NCBI GenBank assembly: GCA_965116165.1
Contig: OZ220484.1
Coordinates: 3,472,001-3,536,000, forward strand
Reading direction: 5' to 3'
Source: Azophilus sp965116165
Lineage (GTDB): Bacteria; Pseudomonadota; Gammaproteobacteria; Pseudomonadales; Azotimanducaceae
DNA length: 64,000 bases
Part shown: positions 18,583 to 27,461 of the stretch, piece after piece
Layout: every line of letters starts with the position of its first letter
Numbering within the stretch: position 1 is the stretch's first letter
Program-made: the position numbers and the translations under genes
The notes under the pieces: model-generated
Told to the model about the DNA's origin: nothing
The model's input: the letters and a program-made list of their open reading frames with translations, nothing else
Database searches by the model: none

Positions 18583-18975
18583 GTGGCAAGCGAAACACAT
18601 TACGGAACCGGTCGGCGCAAAACAGCCGCGGCCCGGGTATTCATTGCCTCCGGCACGGGTAACATCAGGGTCAACGCGCAGCCGCTCGATCACTATTTTG
18701 GTCGCGAAACGGCGCGCATGATCGTACGTCAACCGCTTGATCTGGTGGAATTGGCCGACAAGGTCGATGTCCGGGTGACGGTGCGGGGCGGCGGCAATTC
18801 CGGTCAGGCCGGCGCGATTCGGCACGGCATCGCCCGGGCGTTGGTGGATCGGGACGAGACCCTGCGCAAGTCCCTGCGCCAGGCCGGCTTTCTGACCCGT
18901 GATGCCCGCGAGGTGGAACGCAAGAAAGTCGGTTTGCGCAAGGCGCGCAAGCGACCGCAGTACTCCAAGCGCTGA
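18583..18975 (+). CDS. rpsI: 30S ribosomal protein S9
   Basis: Small-subunit head protein whose basic C-terminal tail reaches the P-site tRNA. 130 residues from a GTG start (VASETHYGTGRRKTAAARVF), preceded by GGAG. The tail KARKRPQYSKR is intact, with the terminal KR typical of the family. Second gene of the rplM-rpsI pair. Confidence 0.97.
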   Translation: MASETHYGTGRRKTAAARVFIASGTGNIRVNAQPLDHYFGRETARMIVRQPLDLVELADKVDVRVTVRGGGNSGQAGAIRHGIARALVDRDETLRKSLRQAGFLTRDAREVERKKVGLRKARKRPQYSKR

Positions 18976-19187
18976 TTGCGGAGCCCATGCTAGTGCTCCA
19001 TCCAACCGATAATGCCGCATCCATTGCCAACCCACCGATATAATTCCCCAGAGAATCGGGCATTGTTCCGCCGGGTCGCCGTCCCGACACGCCGGGTGGG
19101 AAACTTCCGTGCAACAACCCTCTGGTCCGGCGGCGGGGTGGTCGCCGGCGTCCGGTCAGGCTTGCATATCACGCTCGCATAAGCGCA
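18976..19187. other. Intergenic stretch between rpsI and the repeat, nothing recognised
   Basis: These ~210 bases, together with the 99-bp element that follows, separate rpsI from petA. I see no gene, tRNA or obvious strong terminator. Any promoter of petABC must lie here or inside the inserted element. Confidence 0.5.
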
Positions 19188-19191
19188 TTAA

Positions 19192-19290
19192 GGAACCTCT
19201 GATTAATTCTGTGCCCACGGTATTAAAATTGGTAAAATCAATATCTTACGAGTAAATAAATGCTGTTCTATCGAATTGTTCAGACCTTCC
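19192..19290 (+). mobile_element. 99-bp TIR element, copy 1, flanked by TTAA duplication
   Basis: Begins GGAACCTCTGATTAA and ends with the complement of GGAAGGTCTGAACAA, giving imperfect 15-base terminal inverted repeats. It is flanked by TTAA at 19188-19191 and 19291-19294, a 4-base target duplication. It has no coding capacity. The ends and target resemble IS5-group elements as I know them, so it is probably a non-autonomous derivative (MITE). It ends 28 bases before the petA start. Confidence 0.85.
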
Positions 19291-19317
19291 TTAAGCATTA
19301 AGAAGGAGGCTTAACCT

Positions 19318-19959
19318 TTGTGTACCGATACGGCCGATAAGGCAATTCCCGACGGAGAAAATGCGCGCGGGGCAAATCGCAAGCGGCGCAATTTCCTGGT
19401 CGGCGCGACCGCTACGATTGGCGGTATTGGCGCCATCGGGGCGTCGGTTCCCTTTGTGCGCTCCTGGCTACCGAGCGCCAAGGCGCGGGCGGCCGGCGCC
19501 CCGGTAACAGTGGATATCTCCAAACTTCGCCCCGGCGAGATCTACGGCCCCACCCCGGCTTGGCGGGGCAAGCCCGTGTTTGTTGTGAAACGTGACGAGA
19601 CCGTCGTCCGGCGCCTCAGGCAGGCCAACGACAGCTTGGCGGACGAGAACTCGGACAATCTCGAAATGCAACCCGAATACGCCCGCAACCCTTGGCGTTC
19701 CAGGCGTCCGGACATTGGCGTGTATCTCGGGCTCTGCACGCATCTGGGCTGTTCGCCCAAGTTTCACGGTGCGGTGCGGCCCGAATCCTTCGATGCCAAT
19801 TGGCAGGGCGGTTTTTTTTGCCCCTGCCACGGCTCGCGCTTCGACCTCGCCGGTCGCGTGGCTAAGGCGGTGCCGGCGCCGGACAATCTGGAGGTGCCGC
19901 CGTACCGCTTCGAGTCGGATATGGTGATTGTCATTGGCGAGGACGAGGAGACCGCCTGA
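19318..19959 (+). CDS. petA: Cytochrome bc1 Rieske iron-sulfur subunit
   Basis: High-potential 2Fe-2S subunit that oxidises ubiquinol at the Qo site. 213 residues from a TTG start, preceded seven bases upstream by a perfect AAGGAGG, which decides the start. A Tat-type N terminus (KRRNFLVGATATIGGIGAIG) also serves as membrane anchor. Cluster ligands are in CTHLGC (140-145) and CPCHGS (168-173). Overlaps petB by one base. The 99-bp mobile element was inserted directly upstream of its ribosome-binding site. Confidence 0.95.
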   Translation: MCTDTADKAIPDGENARGANRKRRNFLVGATATIGGIGAIGASVPFVRSWLPSAKARAAGAPVTVDISKLRPGEIYGPTPAWRGKPVFVVKRDETVVRRLRQANDSLADENSDNLEMQPEYARNPWRSRRPDIGVYLGLCTHLGCSPKFHGAVRPESFDANWQGGFFCPCHGSRFDLAGRVAKAVPAPDNLEVPPYRFESDMVIVIGEDEETA

Positions 19960-21227
19960 TGGAGCACCGCCAAGGTCGGGTTGCGAGGCGCCTGGATGCA
20001 TTCGTCGATTGGCTCGATGAGCGCTTCCCGGCGACGGAAACCTGGGAATACCACCTTTCCAAGTACTACGCGCCGAAAAACCACAACCTCTGGTACCTGA
20101 TGGGATGGCTGGCCACGTTCATTTTGGTCATGCAATTGATCACGGGTTTGTGGCTGACCATGAGCTATGTGCCGAGCGGAGAGGGGGCCTTCGCCTCCGT
20201 CGAGTACATCATGCGCGATGTCGAGTTCGGCTGGCTGTTGCGCTATCTGCATTCAACCGGCGCATCGGCCTTCTTCGTCATCGTTTATCTACATATGTTT
20301 CGCGGCTTGCTGTACGGCTCGTACCGCAAGCCCCGGGAACTGCTGTGGTTGATCGGCATGGCCATCTACCTGGTGCTGATGGCCGAGGGATTCTTCGGCT
20401 ACCTGCTGCCCTGGGGAAACATGTCCTATTGGGGTGCGCAGGTCATTGTGTCGCTGGTCGGAGCTATTCCCCTTGTCGGACCAGACCTGATGGAATGGCT
20501 GCGCGGCGATTTTCTGATGTCGGACATCACACTGAATCGCTTCTTTGCCCTGCATGTGATCGCCCTGCCGCTCCTATTGGTGGGGTTGGTCTTTATCCAT
20601 TTTGTGGCGCTGCATCATGTCGGCTCAACGGCGCCGAACGGCGTGGACATTAAAAAATTCAAGGACGCCACCGGCAAGCCACTCGACGGCGTGCCGTTTT
20701 GGCCCTATACAGTCACCCACGATGTACACGCCACCGTGGTGTTTCTCTTTCTCTTCTGCGCCGTGGTTTTCTTTGCGCCGGAGATGGGCGGCTACTTCCT
20801 GGAGAAACCAAACTTTGAAATGGCCGACCCGTTGAAAACGCCGGAACATATCGCCCCTGTTTGGTACTACACGCCGTTTTACGCCATGTTGCGGGCCGCG
20901 ACCTTCCCGCTATTCGGTGTGCCGGCGAAATTCTGGGGGCTGGTGGTCATGGTCGGCGCCATTGCCCTGCCCGCTTTCCTGCCCTGGCTTGACAAGAGCC
21001 CGGTTTCGCCGGTTCGCCACAAGGGCGCCATCTCCAAGCTGATGTTGGCGCTCTTTGTCGTTAGTTTCTTTATCCTGGGCTATTTGGGCATGGTGCCGCC
21101 CTCGTCGTTGGCCACCGCCGTGGCGCAGTTTTGCACGGTGCTGTATTTCGCCTACTTTGTTCTGATGCCTTGGTATACACGGGTTGAAAGGACGAAGCCC
21201 GTACCGGATCGCATTATCCAATCCTGA
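19959..21227 (+). CDS. petB: Cytochrome b subunit of the bc1 complex
   Basis: Di-heme membrane subunit carrying the Qo and Qi quinone sites. 422 residues with about eight membrane helices. Recognisable parts include WNFGSL-region equivalent YYAPKNHNLWYLMGW, the first heme-histidine helix (LLRYLHSTGASAFFVIVYLHM), GYLLPWGNMSYWGAQV, and the PEWY-equivalent APVWYYTPFYAML. The usual PEWY motif thus reads PVWY, which also occurs in other bacteria. Confidence 0.95.
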   Translation: MEHRQGRVARRLDAFVDWLDERFPATETWEYHLSKYYAPKNHNLWYLMGWLATFILVMQLITGLWLTMSYVPSGEGAFASVEYIMRDVEFGWLLRYLHSTGASAFFVIVYLHMFRGLLYGSYRKPRELLWLIGMAIYLVLMAEGFFGYLLPWGNMSYWGAQVIVSLVGAIPLVGPDLMEWLRGDFLMSDITLNRFFALHVIALPLLLVGLVFIHFVALHHVGSTAPNGVDIKKFKDATGKPLDGVPFWPYTVTHDVHATVVFLFLFCAVVFFAPEMGGYFLEKPNFEMADPLKTPEHIAPVWYYTPFYAMLRAATFPLFGVPAKFWGLVVMVGAIALPAFLPWLDKSPVSPVRHKGAISKLMLALFVVSFFILGYLGMVPPSSLATAVAQFCTVLYFAYFVLMPWYTRVERTKPVPDRIIQS

Positions 21228-21249
21228 TGTGTGGGCACGGGGTCAACCG

Positions 21250-22071
21250 ATGAGCAGTCTCGCGGGCCGAACGGGGTATCGCCGCCGGCCGGGTGCGTCG
21301 GTCGAGATCGACCGTCCCGTCATGCGGCTTCGATTCCATTTCCCGACATGCCTGGGTGCGTTGTTGTTGGCGGTATCGAGCGCCGTATCCAATCCGGTCG
21401 CGGCGGCCGACAGCACATGGCCCATGGCGGCAATGGCGCCCGACCCGACCGATCAACCCTCGCTACAGCGTGGCTTGCGCCTGTACGCCAACTATTGTCT
21501 CGGCTGCCACTCCCTGCGCTTTCAGCGCTATGAGCGCACCGCGGACGACCTGGGCGTTCCCCACGATGTGGCGCTCGACACGGTCGTTTTCACCGGGCAG
21601 AAAATCGGCGGGCTAATGACAACGGCGATGGATCCGGATCAGGCGCGCAACTGGTTCGGCGCCCCGGCCCCGGATCTGACGATGGTGACCCGGGTGCGCG
21701 GCCCGGAGTGGCTCTACAACTACCTCAAAACCTTCTATGTCGATGAGTCGCGGCCCTTCGGGGTGAACAACAAGGTGTTCGAGAATGTGGGCATGCCCCA
21801 TGCGCTTCTCGATCTACAGGGCGTGCAGCGCGATCTTTGCCCACCCGCGGCGGAAGATTGCCACGAACTGGCGGTCGATGCGGGCACTGGGCTGTACTCC
21901 GGTGAGGAATATGATCGGGCGGTGTACGATCTTGTCAATTTTTTGTTCTATGTTGGCGAACCGATGCGTCTGGAACGGCAGCGCCTGGGTGTTTACGTTC
22001 TGCTCTTTCTCGCCTTTCTTGGGGTTTTCACCTGGCTGCTTAACCGGGAGTTCTGGAAAGATGTCCATTGA
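21250..22071 (+). CDS. petC: Cytochrome c1 subunit of the bc1 complex
   Basis: Membrane-anchored c-type heme subunit passing electrons from the Rieske protein to soluble carriers. From the ATG at 21250 it has 273 residues, with heme-binding CLGCH at 83-87 and a C-terminal anchor (GVYVLLFLAFLGVFTWLL). An internal ATG at 21322 would give a more classical signal peptide (MRLRFHFPTCLGALLL), so the start is uncertain. Follows petB closely; the order petABC-sspA matches Pseudomonas. Confidence 0.92.
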   Translation: MSSLAGRTGYRRRPGASVEIDRPVMRLRFHFPTCLGALLLAVSSAVSNPVAAADSTWPMAAMAPDPTDQPSLQRGLRLYANYCLGCHSLRFQRYERTADDLGVPHDVALDTVVFTGQKIGGLMTTAMDPDQARNWFGAPAPDLTMVTRVRGPEWLYNYLKTFYVDESRPFGVNNKVFENVGMPHALLDLQGVQRDLCPPAAEDCHELAVDAGTGLYSGEEYDRAVYDLVNFLFYVGEPMRLERQRLGVYVLLFLAFLGVFTWLLNREFWKDVH

Positions 22072-22110
22072 TTTGAAAAGCCGGCGAACACCGGCGCGCG
22101 CAGCACTGCA

Positions 22111-22752
22111 ATGAGCTTGATTACCCGACTCATCCGACGATCCTCCATGAACTTGTTTTCCGACGCGCGGGATCACTATTCCCATCGCGTGCGCATGGTG
22201 TTGGCGGAAAAGAGGGTCACTGTCGATATTGTCGACATCGACCCGAACCGCAAACCGGGGGATCTGATCGAGGTCAATCCCTACAACAGCCTGCCGGTGC
22301 TGGCGGACCGCGATCTTGTGCTCTACGAGTCCAACGTGATCATGGAGTACCTCGACGAGCGGTTCCCGCACCCGCCGCTCTTGCCGGTTTATCCGGTGCA
22401 GCGGGCCCTGTCGAGGCTGTGGATAATCCGTGTCGAGAAGGAGTGGAGCGGCAGGCTCGACATCCTCATGTCCGGCAAGGGCCGGGAATCCGTGCGCACC
22501 CGGGTGCGCGACGAGTTGCGCGAAAGCATCATAGGCGTTGCGCCCATATTCGGCGAGAAACCCTTTTTTATGAACGATGAATTCACCCTGGTGGATTGTT
22601 GTGTATCGCCGATATTGTGGCGGCTACAGGCCGTCGACATCACTCTGCCGGAACGCTCGACCCGGCCGCTGCAGAATTACATGCAGATGATTTTCGACCG
22701 GGAATCGTTTCGGGCCAGCCTCACCGAGGTGGAATTGGAGATGCGGGAGTAG
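22111..22752 (+). CDS. sspA: Stringent starvation protein A
   Basis: Glutathione-transferase-fold protein that binds RNA polymerase and helps survival in starvation. 213 residues: thioredoxin-like N-terminal half (MNLFSDARDHYSHRVRMVLA from residue 13; an ATG at 22147 is also possible) and an all-helical C-terminal half (FFMNDEFTLVDCCVSPILWR). The catalytic Cys/Ser of true transferases is absent, as in the family. sspB, its usual partner, is missing downstream. Confidence 0.92.
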   Translation: MSLITRLIRRSSMNLFSDARDHYSHRVRMVLAEKRVTVDIVDIDPNRKPGDLIEVNPYNSLPVLADRDLVLYESNVIMEYLDERFPHPPLLPVYPVQRALSRLWIIRVEKEWSGRLDILMSGKGRESVRTRVRDELRESIIGVAPIFGEKPFFMNDEFTLVDCCVSPILWRLQAVDITLPERSTRPLQNYMQMIFDRESFRASLTEVELEMRE

Positions 22753-22869
22753 ACGCCGGTCGGCCGGACGCCTCGCGTTCTTGGCCGGGGGAGGAGCTTG
22801 GGGGAGGGGGGTATTGATGCTTCCCGCCCAAGGGGGGCGCCGCGACCCCGGGCGTGGTCAGGCACCGGC

Positions 22870-23439
22870 TCAGTCGAGATATTCGAACACCCTGACAATT
22901 TTTTGCACACCGAAAACCGTCGATGCGACGCGCACCGCCGCATCGGCTTCCGCCCGTGATAGAAAGCCAATGAGGTAGACGACGCCATTTTCGGTTTGCA
23001 CTTTCATTTTACGACCGGGCACATCCTCGGCGCGGATGAGCTGGGTTTTTACCTTGGTGGTGAGCCAGCGGTCGTTGGTGCGGGCGATATGGGAAATGAC
23101 CCCTCCGACACCGATTTCGTTGTGCACGGCGCGCACCTTGGCAATACCCTGGGTAACGGATTGCGCCTTGGACTTGAGATCCTCACTCGGCACTTGCCCT
23201 ATTAACAACACAAGGCCACCGTAGCTGGCTACGACCAGATGGGCCTTTTTCAATTCCGGGTCGGATTGCCGGATCTCCCTCTCGACAACTTTTTCCAGGA
23301 TTTCGTCATCGATTTGGGCGCCGGGGGTACGCACCCTGGGGTCGTCTGAAAAGGAGGCGCAGGCGGACAAACCCACCGCCAGCAGAACCGCCGCCGCTCG
23401 CGGAAAGGAGAATCCACGGTTGTCGTCAGAAGAACTCAC
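22870..23439 (-). CDS. dolP: BON-domain outer-membrane lipoprotein, DolP (YraP) type
   Basis: Outer-membrane lipoprotein implicated in envelope integrity and BAM/NlpD-related functions. 189 residues. A signal peptide ends in the lipobox LSAC with Cys27. Two BON domains follow (about 45-110 and 125-189), each with a VxGxVxS/xxIGFLSRAEA-like pattern. Last gene of the leftward lpoA-yraN run, overlapping yraN by 14 bases. The SIS-domain gene (diaA/gmhA-like) usually found between yraN and this gene is absent. Confidence 0.9.
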   Translation of the reverse strand: MSSSDDNRGFSFPRAAAVLLAVGLSACASFSDDPRVRTPGAQIDDEILEKVVEREIRQSDPELKKAHLVVASYGGLVLLIGQVPSEDLKSKAQSVTQGIAKVRAVHNEIGVGGVISHIARTNDRWLTTKVKTQLIRAEDVPGRKMKVQTENGVVYLIGFLSRAEADAAVRVASTVFGVQKIVRVFEYLD

Positions 23440-23818
23440 CGGCCTGGAACGCGCCCCGAATCCACTCCAATGTGGCGGTATAGTTTGGCCGCGTCACCGC
23501 TACCACGTCAAATCGAACCGGGCGGCTGCGCAACTGTCGATGCGCCCGGAGAAATAGGGCCGCCACTCTGGTCAGGCGCCGCTGTTTGCGCCAATCCACA
23601 GTTTCCTTGGGATGGACGAAGGCGGTCGTGGTGCGGGAGCGCACTTCCACGAACACGAGACTGTTGGCGTGTTCCATGACCAGGTCCACTTCGCCGGCGC
23701 GGCACCGGTAGTTGCGGGCGATCAATCGCAATCCATGGCGCTCTAGGTGCGCCAGGGCCAAATCTTCCGCCTGCCGGCCCTTTTCGGTTGTAGGGGTGGG
23801 GAAGGGTCGCTCGGACAT
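23426..23818 (-). CDS. yraN: UPF0102 family protein YraN
   Basis: 130-residue protein of the UPF0102 family with a restriction-endonuclease-like fold. Motif GEVDLVMEHANSLVFVEVRSR carries the D...ExK-type residues (E-x-R here) seen in the family. Cellular role not established. Lies six bases downstream of lpoA and overlaps dolP. Confidence 0.9.
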   Translation of the reverse strand: MSERPFPTPTTEKGRQAEDLALAHLERHGLRLIARNYRCRAGEVDLVMEHANSLVFVEVRSRTTTAFVHPKETVDWRKQRRLTRVAALFLRAHRQLRSRPVRFDVVAVTRPNYTATLEWIRGAFQAGEFF

Positions 23819-23824
23819 GGGGAT

Positions 23825-25822
23825 TCACCGCGTTGCGCCAGCCGGTGCCGGGCGAATCCCGTTTGACGATACGCTCGCCCAGGCGAGGCGGCGGCGTAGG
23901 CGTCCGTCGCCAGCGAGGCGCAACTCGCCGGTGGCCCCGTATAGCGGCTCGCCATCGGCCACCCAATCCCAAAGGGCGACGACGCGATAGGCATCCATAC
24001 CCAGGGCATGCAGGGTGGCTATATTGCCGTCGCCCTTGTCGAAACCCTTCCTCATCCTGTCCCAAAGCGGGTGGGCGTGAAGATTGAACGGCATCTCGGT
24101 GACCCGGAAGCCACTGAGCTCGCCAAGCGCGGCGGCGTTGCGGATGCTTTGCGAACTGGCGTAAACGGGCAGATGGGCGGCGAAGTGAAACTTGAGCGCG
24201 GGTGCCAGCGCGGTGGCCTCGATGTGATCGACGAATGCCACCACCCCGTCGATGTCCGACCGGGGCCGGGGAAGAAATTCCAGTTCTGTCCTCAACAGCG
24301 CTTCCAGCGCCGCCCCGCGTTCCGTGCTCGCGGTGATTCGCATGGCATCGCCAATGGATTCGGTTAACGTTTTGACATCGGCAAAGCTCTGCGTCTCAAT
24401 CTCGAGTGGCCAGGCGTCCGCCAGTGCCCGAGCGCCGCGAACCGACCATTCCTCGGTACTGTGAACGGCGAGCAGTCGGTGGAAATCATCGGTTAGCAGG
24501 CGGTCCGCGATGGTGGCGGCTTCGTCTTCGATGGCCAGCCCCAATTGCAGGAACTGTCCGGGTGGGCGCGGGCCGGACGGCATTGCCCCGCCGGGCCGCT
24601 GGCCTATTCCCGGGTGTCCGGCCAGACTGTCCCGGTGTTGCCTATCGTTGGGCATTGCCCCGCCGGGCCGTTGGCCTATTACCGGGATGCCCGCGGGGGC
24701 CTCGTCCAGTGCCTTGCAGGGCGCTTCGGTTGCCGTTGTGTTCGGATTGGCGACCAAGTCGGTGGCCCGGCCCGATCCGCAAATCGCTTTATCGAGATAG
24801 TTGAGGCCGAGTACGGCCGGTGTCGGGTTTAGACGGCGCAATGCCTCGAGCCGCTGCTTGCTCAAGGGGCCGACGATGAGTCGTATGTCGTCGACCAGGC
24901 TTTGCTCATAGAGTTCCGCCAGCGGTCGAGCGGCGGTGTCGTAGATGCGCAGCGGAGACTTGTGCGGCCCGGGGTCGTCCAGCCAGGCGGCGATGAAACC
25001 GTCGCGCACCGCGCGGCCGGCGGCCGATAGGGCACCGCTCAACGGCACGAATAGTCCAACCCGGCCAAGTGGCGCGCCGGGGGCGGGTGGCTCGGCAAGG
25101 CTGGTCGGCGCGACGACGGCAAAGGGATGCGAGGGATGGCGGTCCGCCCAAGCACGAAACCGGGCTACCTGCTCTTGCCTGGAGCGGCTGGCGCTCAATG
25201 CGGCGCGCAGCCTCCATAGAGGAGCCAAATGGTGGCTTTGTGCCAGGGTGGTGACTTGCGCTTGGGAAAAAGTGCCGGTCAACCGCCACAACCGATCGTG
25301 CAGTCGCCGCGGGCGCGGGTTGTCATTCGATCCCACTTGTTCTTTGGTTCCGGCCGTCGGCGATGTTTCCGTGGCGGCATTGCCCGCGACGAGGTTTGCC
25401 GCTGTACGCGCTACAACAGCATGATCAGTTTCCGTTGTTTCCGTGGCGGCATTATCCGCGACGAGGTTTGCCAGTACTTCGATCACGCACAGGCGGTCCG
25501 CCCGCCGCCCGCACGACCGGTCGATTAGCCGATCCGCATCATCGACGGGCCGGGGAACGCTGTCGATTTCGACGACGGCCGGTTTGGGCTGCGCACCTTC
25601 AATGTCTACTTGCTCGACAAGTTCGGTCGGCTGGATGGACTCGCATGCGGCCAGGGTCATGCACGCCAAAATGGCCAGTTGCCCCCGGATCGGTCTGAGA
25701 CAGGCGGTGGGACCGACCGCCCGGCTGGAGAATGTGTTCCATTCGCATAGGGAATCCGGGGCGCCGTCGGGACGCCAACCCGCCGCCTGCCCTTGGCAAT
25801 TGTTCCGTGGGAGCGCCCGCAT
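23825..25822 (-). CDS. lpoA: Penicillin-binding protein activator LpoA-like lipoprotein, repeat-expanded
   Basis: Outer-membrane lipoprotein that in E. coli activates PBP1A. 665 residues from the ATG at 25822. The lipobox LAAC lies about 57 residues in, after LRPIRGQLAILACMT, unusually far from the start; no closer standard start is in frame, so the real start is uncertain. The C-terminal part has the LpoA periplasmic-binding fold: GLFVPLSGALSAAGRAVRDG, DIRLIVGPLSKQRLEAL, VLGLNYL, GLAIEDEA. Two extra low-complexity segments contain internal duplications: about residues 115-150 (NLVADNAATE/NLVAGNAATE) and about 370-410 (two GIGQRPGGAMP-like copies), the latter between VLGLNYL and FLQLGLAI. Divergent from rsmI, as in E. 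coli. Confidence 0.82.
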   Translation of the reverse strand: MRALPRNNCQGQAAGWRPDGAPDSLCEWNTFSSRAVGPTACLRPIRGQLAILACMTLAACESIQPTELVEQVDIEGAQPKPAVVEIDSVPRPVDDADRLIDRSCGRRADRLCVIEVLANLVADNAATETTETDHAVVARTAANLVAGNAATETSPTAGTKEQVGSNDNPRPRRLHDRLWRLTGTFSQAQVTTLAQSHHLAPLWRLRAALSASRSRQEQVARFRAWADRHPSHPFAVVAPTSLAEPPAPGAPLGRVGLFVPLSGALSAAGRAVRDGFIAAWLDDPGPHKSPLRIYDTAARPLAELYEQSLVDDIRLIVGPLSKQRLEALRRLNPTPAVLGLNYLDKAICGSGRATDLVANPNTTATEAPCKALDEAPAGIPVIGQRPGGAMPNDRQHRDSLAGHPGIGQRPGGAMPSGPRPPGQFLQLGLAIEDEAATIADRLLTDDFHRLLAVHSTEEWSVRGARALADAWPLEIETQSFADVKTLTESIGDAMRITASTERGAALEALLRTELEFLPRPRSDIDGVVAFVDHIEATALAPALKFHFAAHLPVYASSQSIRNAAALGELSGFRVTEMPFNLHAHPLWDRMRKGFDKGDGNIATLHALGMDAYRVVALWDWVADGEPLYGATGELRLAGDGRLRRRLAWASVSSNGIRPAPAGATR
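24579..24686 (-). repeat. 36-base direct repeat pair, 72-base offset, inside lpoA
   Basis: Copies at 24579-24614 and 24651-24686 differ at two positions and begin GGCATTGCCCCGCCGGGCCG. In the protein they give two GIGQRPGGAMP-like segments. The unit also contains short palindromes (GGCCnnTGGCC). The same 72-base offset is found in the other lpoA repeat pair at 25364-25472. Confidence 0.8.
25364..25472 (-). repeat. 37-base direct repeat pair, 72-base offset, inside lpoA
   Basis: Copies at 25364-25400 and 25436-25472 differ at two positions (TGTTTCCGTGGCGGCATT at the start of both). They encode the duplicated ANLVA(D/G)NAATET segment near the N terminus of LpoA. Copy length and spacing nearly equal those of the 24579-24686 pair; the two families share only a short GGCATTGCCC core. 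Confidence 0.8.
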
Positions 25823-25883
25823 GGTCACCGGTGATGGAACCGGGTATTTTGCATGGTGATCATTGGCACGTTCAGGAGAACCC

Positions 25884-26753
25884 ATGTCGGGATGTTTGTT
25901 TGTGGTGGCGACCCCTATTGGAAACCTGGGGGATGTGACGCGTCGAGCAGCCAATGTCCTCGCCGAGGTTGAGACAATCGCCTCCGAGGATACCAGACGC
26001 ACCGCCGTCCTGTTGGCGCATCTCGACATACCGCGACCACGCCTTGTCTCACTGCGCGACGACAACGAGCCCCGCGCGGCGGGTCGGGTGTTGGAGCGCC
26101 TCGCACGGGGTGAAAAGGTCGCCCTGGTTTCCGATGCGGGCACGCCGCTGATCTCCGATCCGGGTTTCCGCCTGGTCAGCCAATGCCGGGCGCGCGGTAT
26201 CCCCGTGTCCCCGATTCCCGGCGCGAGTGCGGTGACCGCCGCTCTATCGGTATGTCCGCTGCCGTTGAGCGGGTTTCGTTTCGTTGGTTTTTTGGATGCG
26301 GGACTCGCCGCCCGCGGGCGGGCGCTTGAAGCGATCTGCGCAACCGGGCAGGCCACCGTTTTCTTCGAAGCGCCGCACCGCATGGCCTCGACACTGACGA
26401 TCATCGGCCGGATTGCGCCGCACCGCGAACTCATGGTGGCCCGCGAAATGACCAAAAGATTCGAAAGTTTCCTCATCGGCTCCGCCTTGGACCTGTTGGC
26501 TCAACTTCGTGCGGAGGACGCCCTGCGCGGAGAATTCGTCTGTGTATTGGGGGGTGCCCCGCAGCGTCCCGGCAAGGTTTTGGACGAGCGGCGGCTTGTG
26601 CAAACCCTGGTTCGGGAGCTGCCGCCGGCCCGCGTCGCCAAAGTAATGGCCGGGGTTTGCGGCGGCAAAAAATCGGACTATTACGATGAAATCGTCGCCC
26701 AGGCCCAGTCTCCGGCGGAAGTTGAAAAGGAGCGGGCGCCGGAATCAGAATGA
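25884..26753 (+). CDS. rsmI: 16S rRNA 2'-O-ribose C1402 methyltransferase RsmI
   Basis: SAM-dependent methyltransferase acting on C1402 of 16S rRNA. 289 residues from the ATG at 25884, preceded by AGGAG. Conserved TPIGNLGD(V)TRRA, ASEDTRRT, ALVSDAGTPLISDPG, PGASAVTAALS and FFEAPHRM are all present. Divergently oriented to lpoA with 61 bases between the starts. Confidence 0.95.
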   Translation: MSGCLFVVATPIGNLGDVTRRAANVLAEVETIASEDTRRTAVLLAHLDIPRPRLVSLRDDNEPRAAGRVLERLARGEKVALVSDAGTPLISDPGFRLVSQCRARGIPVSPIPGASAVTAALSVCPLPLSGFRFVGFLDAGLAARGRALEAICATGQATVFFEAPHRMASTLTIIGRIAPHRELMVAREMTKRFESFLIGSALDLLAQLRAEDALRGEFVCVLGGAPQRPGKVLDERRLVQTLVRELPPARVAKVMAGVCGGKKSDYYDEIVAQAQSPAEVEKERAPESE

Positions 26754-26804
26754 CTGCTTGATCAATGAATTGACAATAGCCCGCCGAGGGAGGACGCTTC
26801 GATT

Positions 26805-27215
<411 letters not shown>

Positions 27216-27266
27216 GCCTTTCTTTATCCCCAAATCCCTTGTAAATCCGCGAGTTATTCCAGTTTA

Positions 27267-27365
27267 GGAAACTCTGAACAATTCGATAGAGCAGCATTTA
27301 ACTGCTCGTAAGCCATTGATTTTATTAAATCGGATGCCCCGACTACGGGGTTATTCAGAGGTTCC
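27267..27365 (-). mobile_element. 99-bp TIR element, copy 2
   Basis: Reverse-orientation copy, exactly 99 bases: starts GGAAACTCTGAACAA and ends with the complement of GGAACCTCTGAATAA. Flanks are TTTA (27263-27266) and CTCA (27366-27369), so the target duplication is not exact or has decayed. It sits between rnpB and the mraZ promoter. Confidence 0.82.
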
Positions 27366-27375
27366 CTCATACGCC

Positions 27376-27436
27376 TTGACACCGCACCTTTAAAGGGGAT
27401 AGTGTCGGTTTTTGGGAAATTGTGGGAAAAAGTGGG
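27376..27436 (+). promoter_or_regulatory. mraZ (dcw) promoter and three MraZ boxes
   Basis: TTGACA (27376-27381) and GATAGT (27398-27403) form a sigma-70-like promoter with a 16-base spacer. Immediately downstream, TGGG occurs three times at 27413, 27423 and 27433, exactly ten bases apart. This is the tandem TGGG operator recognised by MraZ in E. coli. The arrangement predicts autorepression of the dcw cluster. The mobile element copy ends only 10 bases upstream of the -35. Confidence 0.8.
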
Positions 27437-27461
27437 TCTCAGTGCCCTAGGGTCGATGACC

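Noticed and set aside
22753..22869. Possible sspB after sspA
   Set aside because: The gap is only 117 bases and G-rich; no SspB-like sequence is present.
24579..25472. CRISPR-like spacing (36-37-base repeats, 35-36-base spacers) in lpoA
   Set aside because: Only two copies of each of two different repeats, in frame inside a coding gene, with no cas genes in the window.
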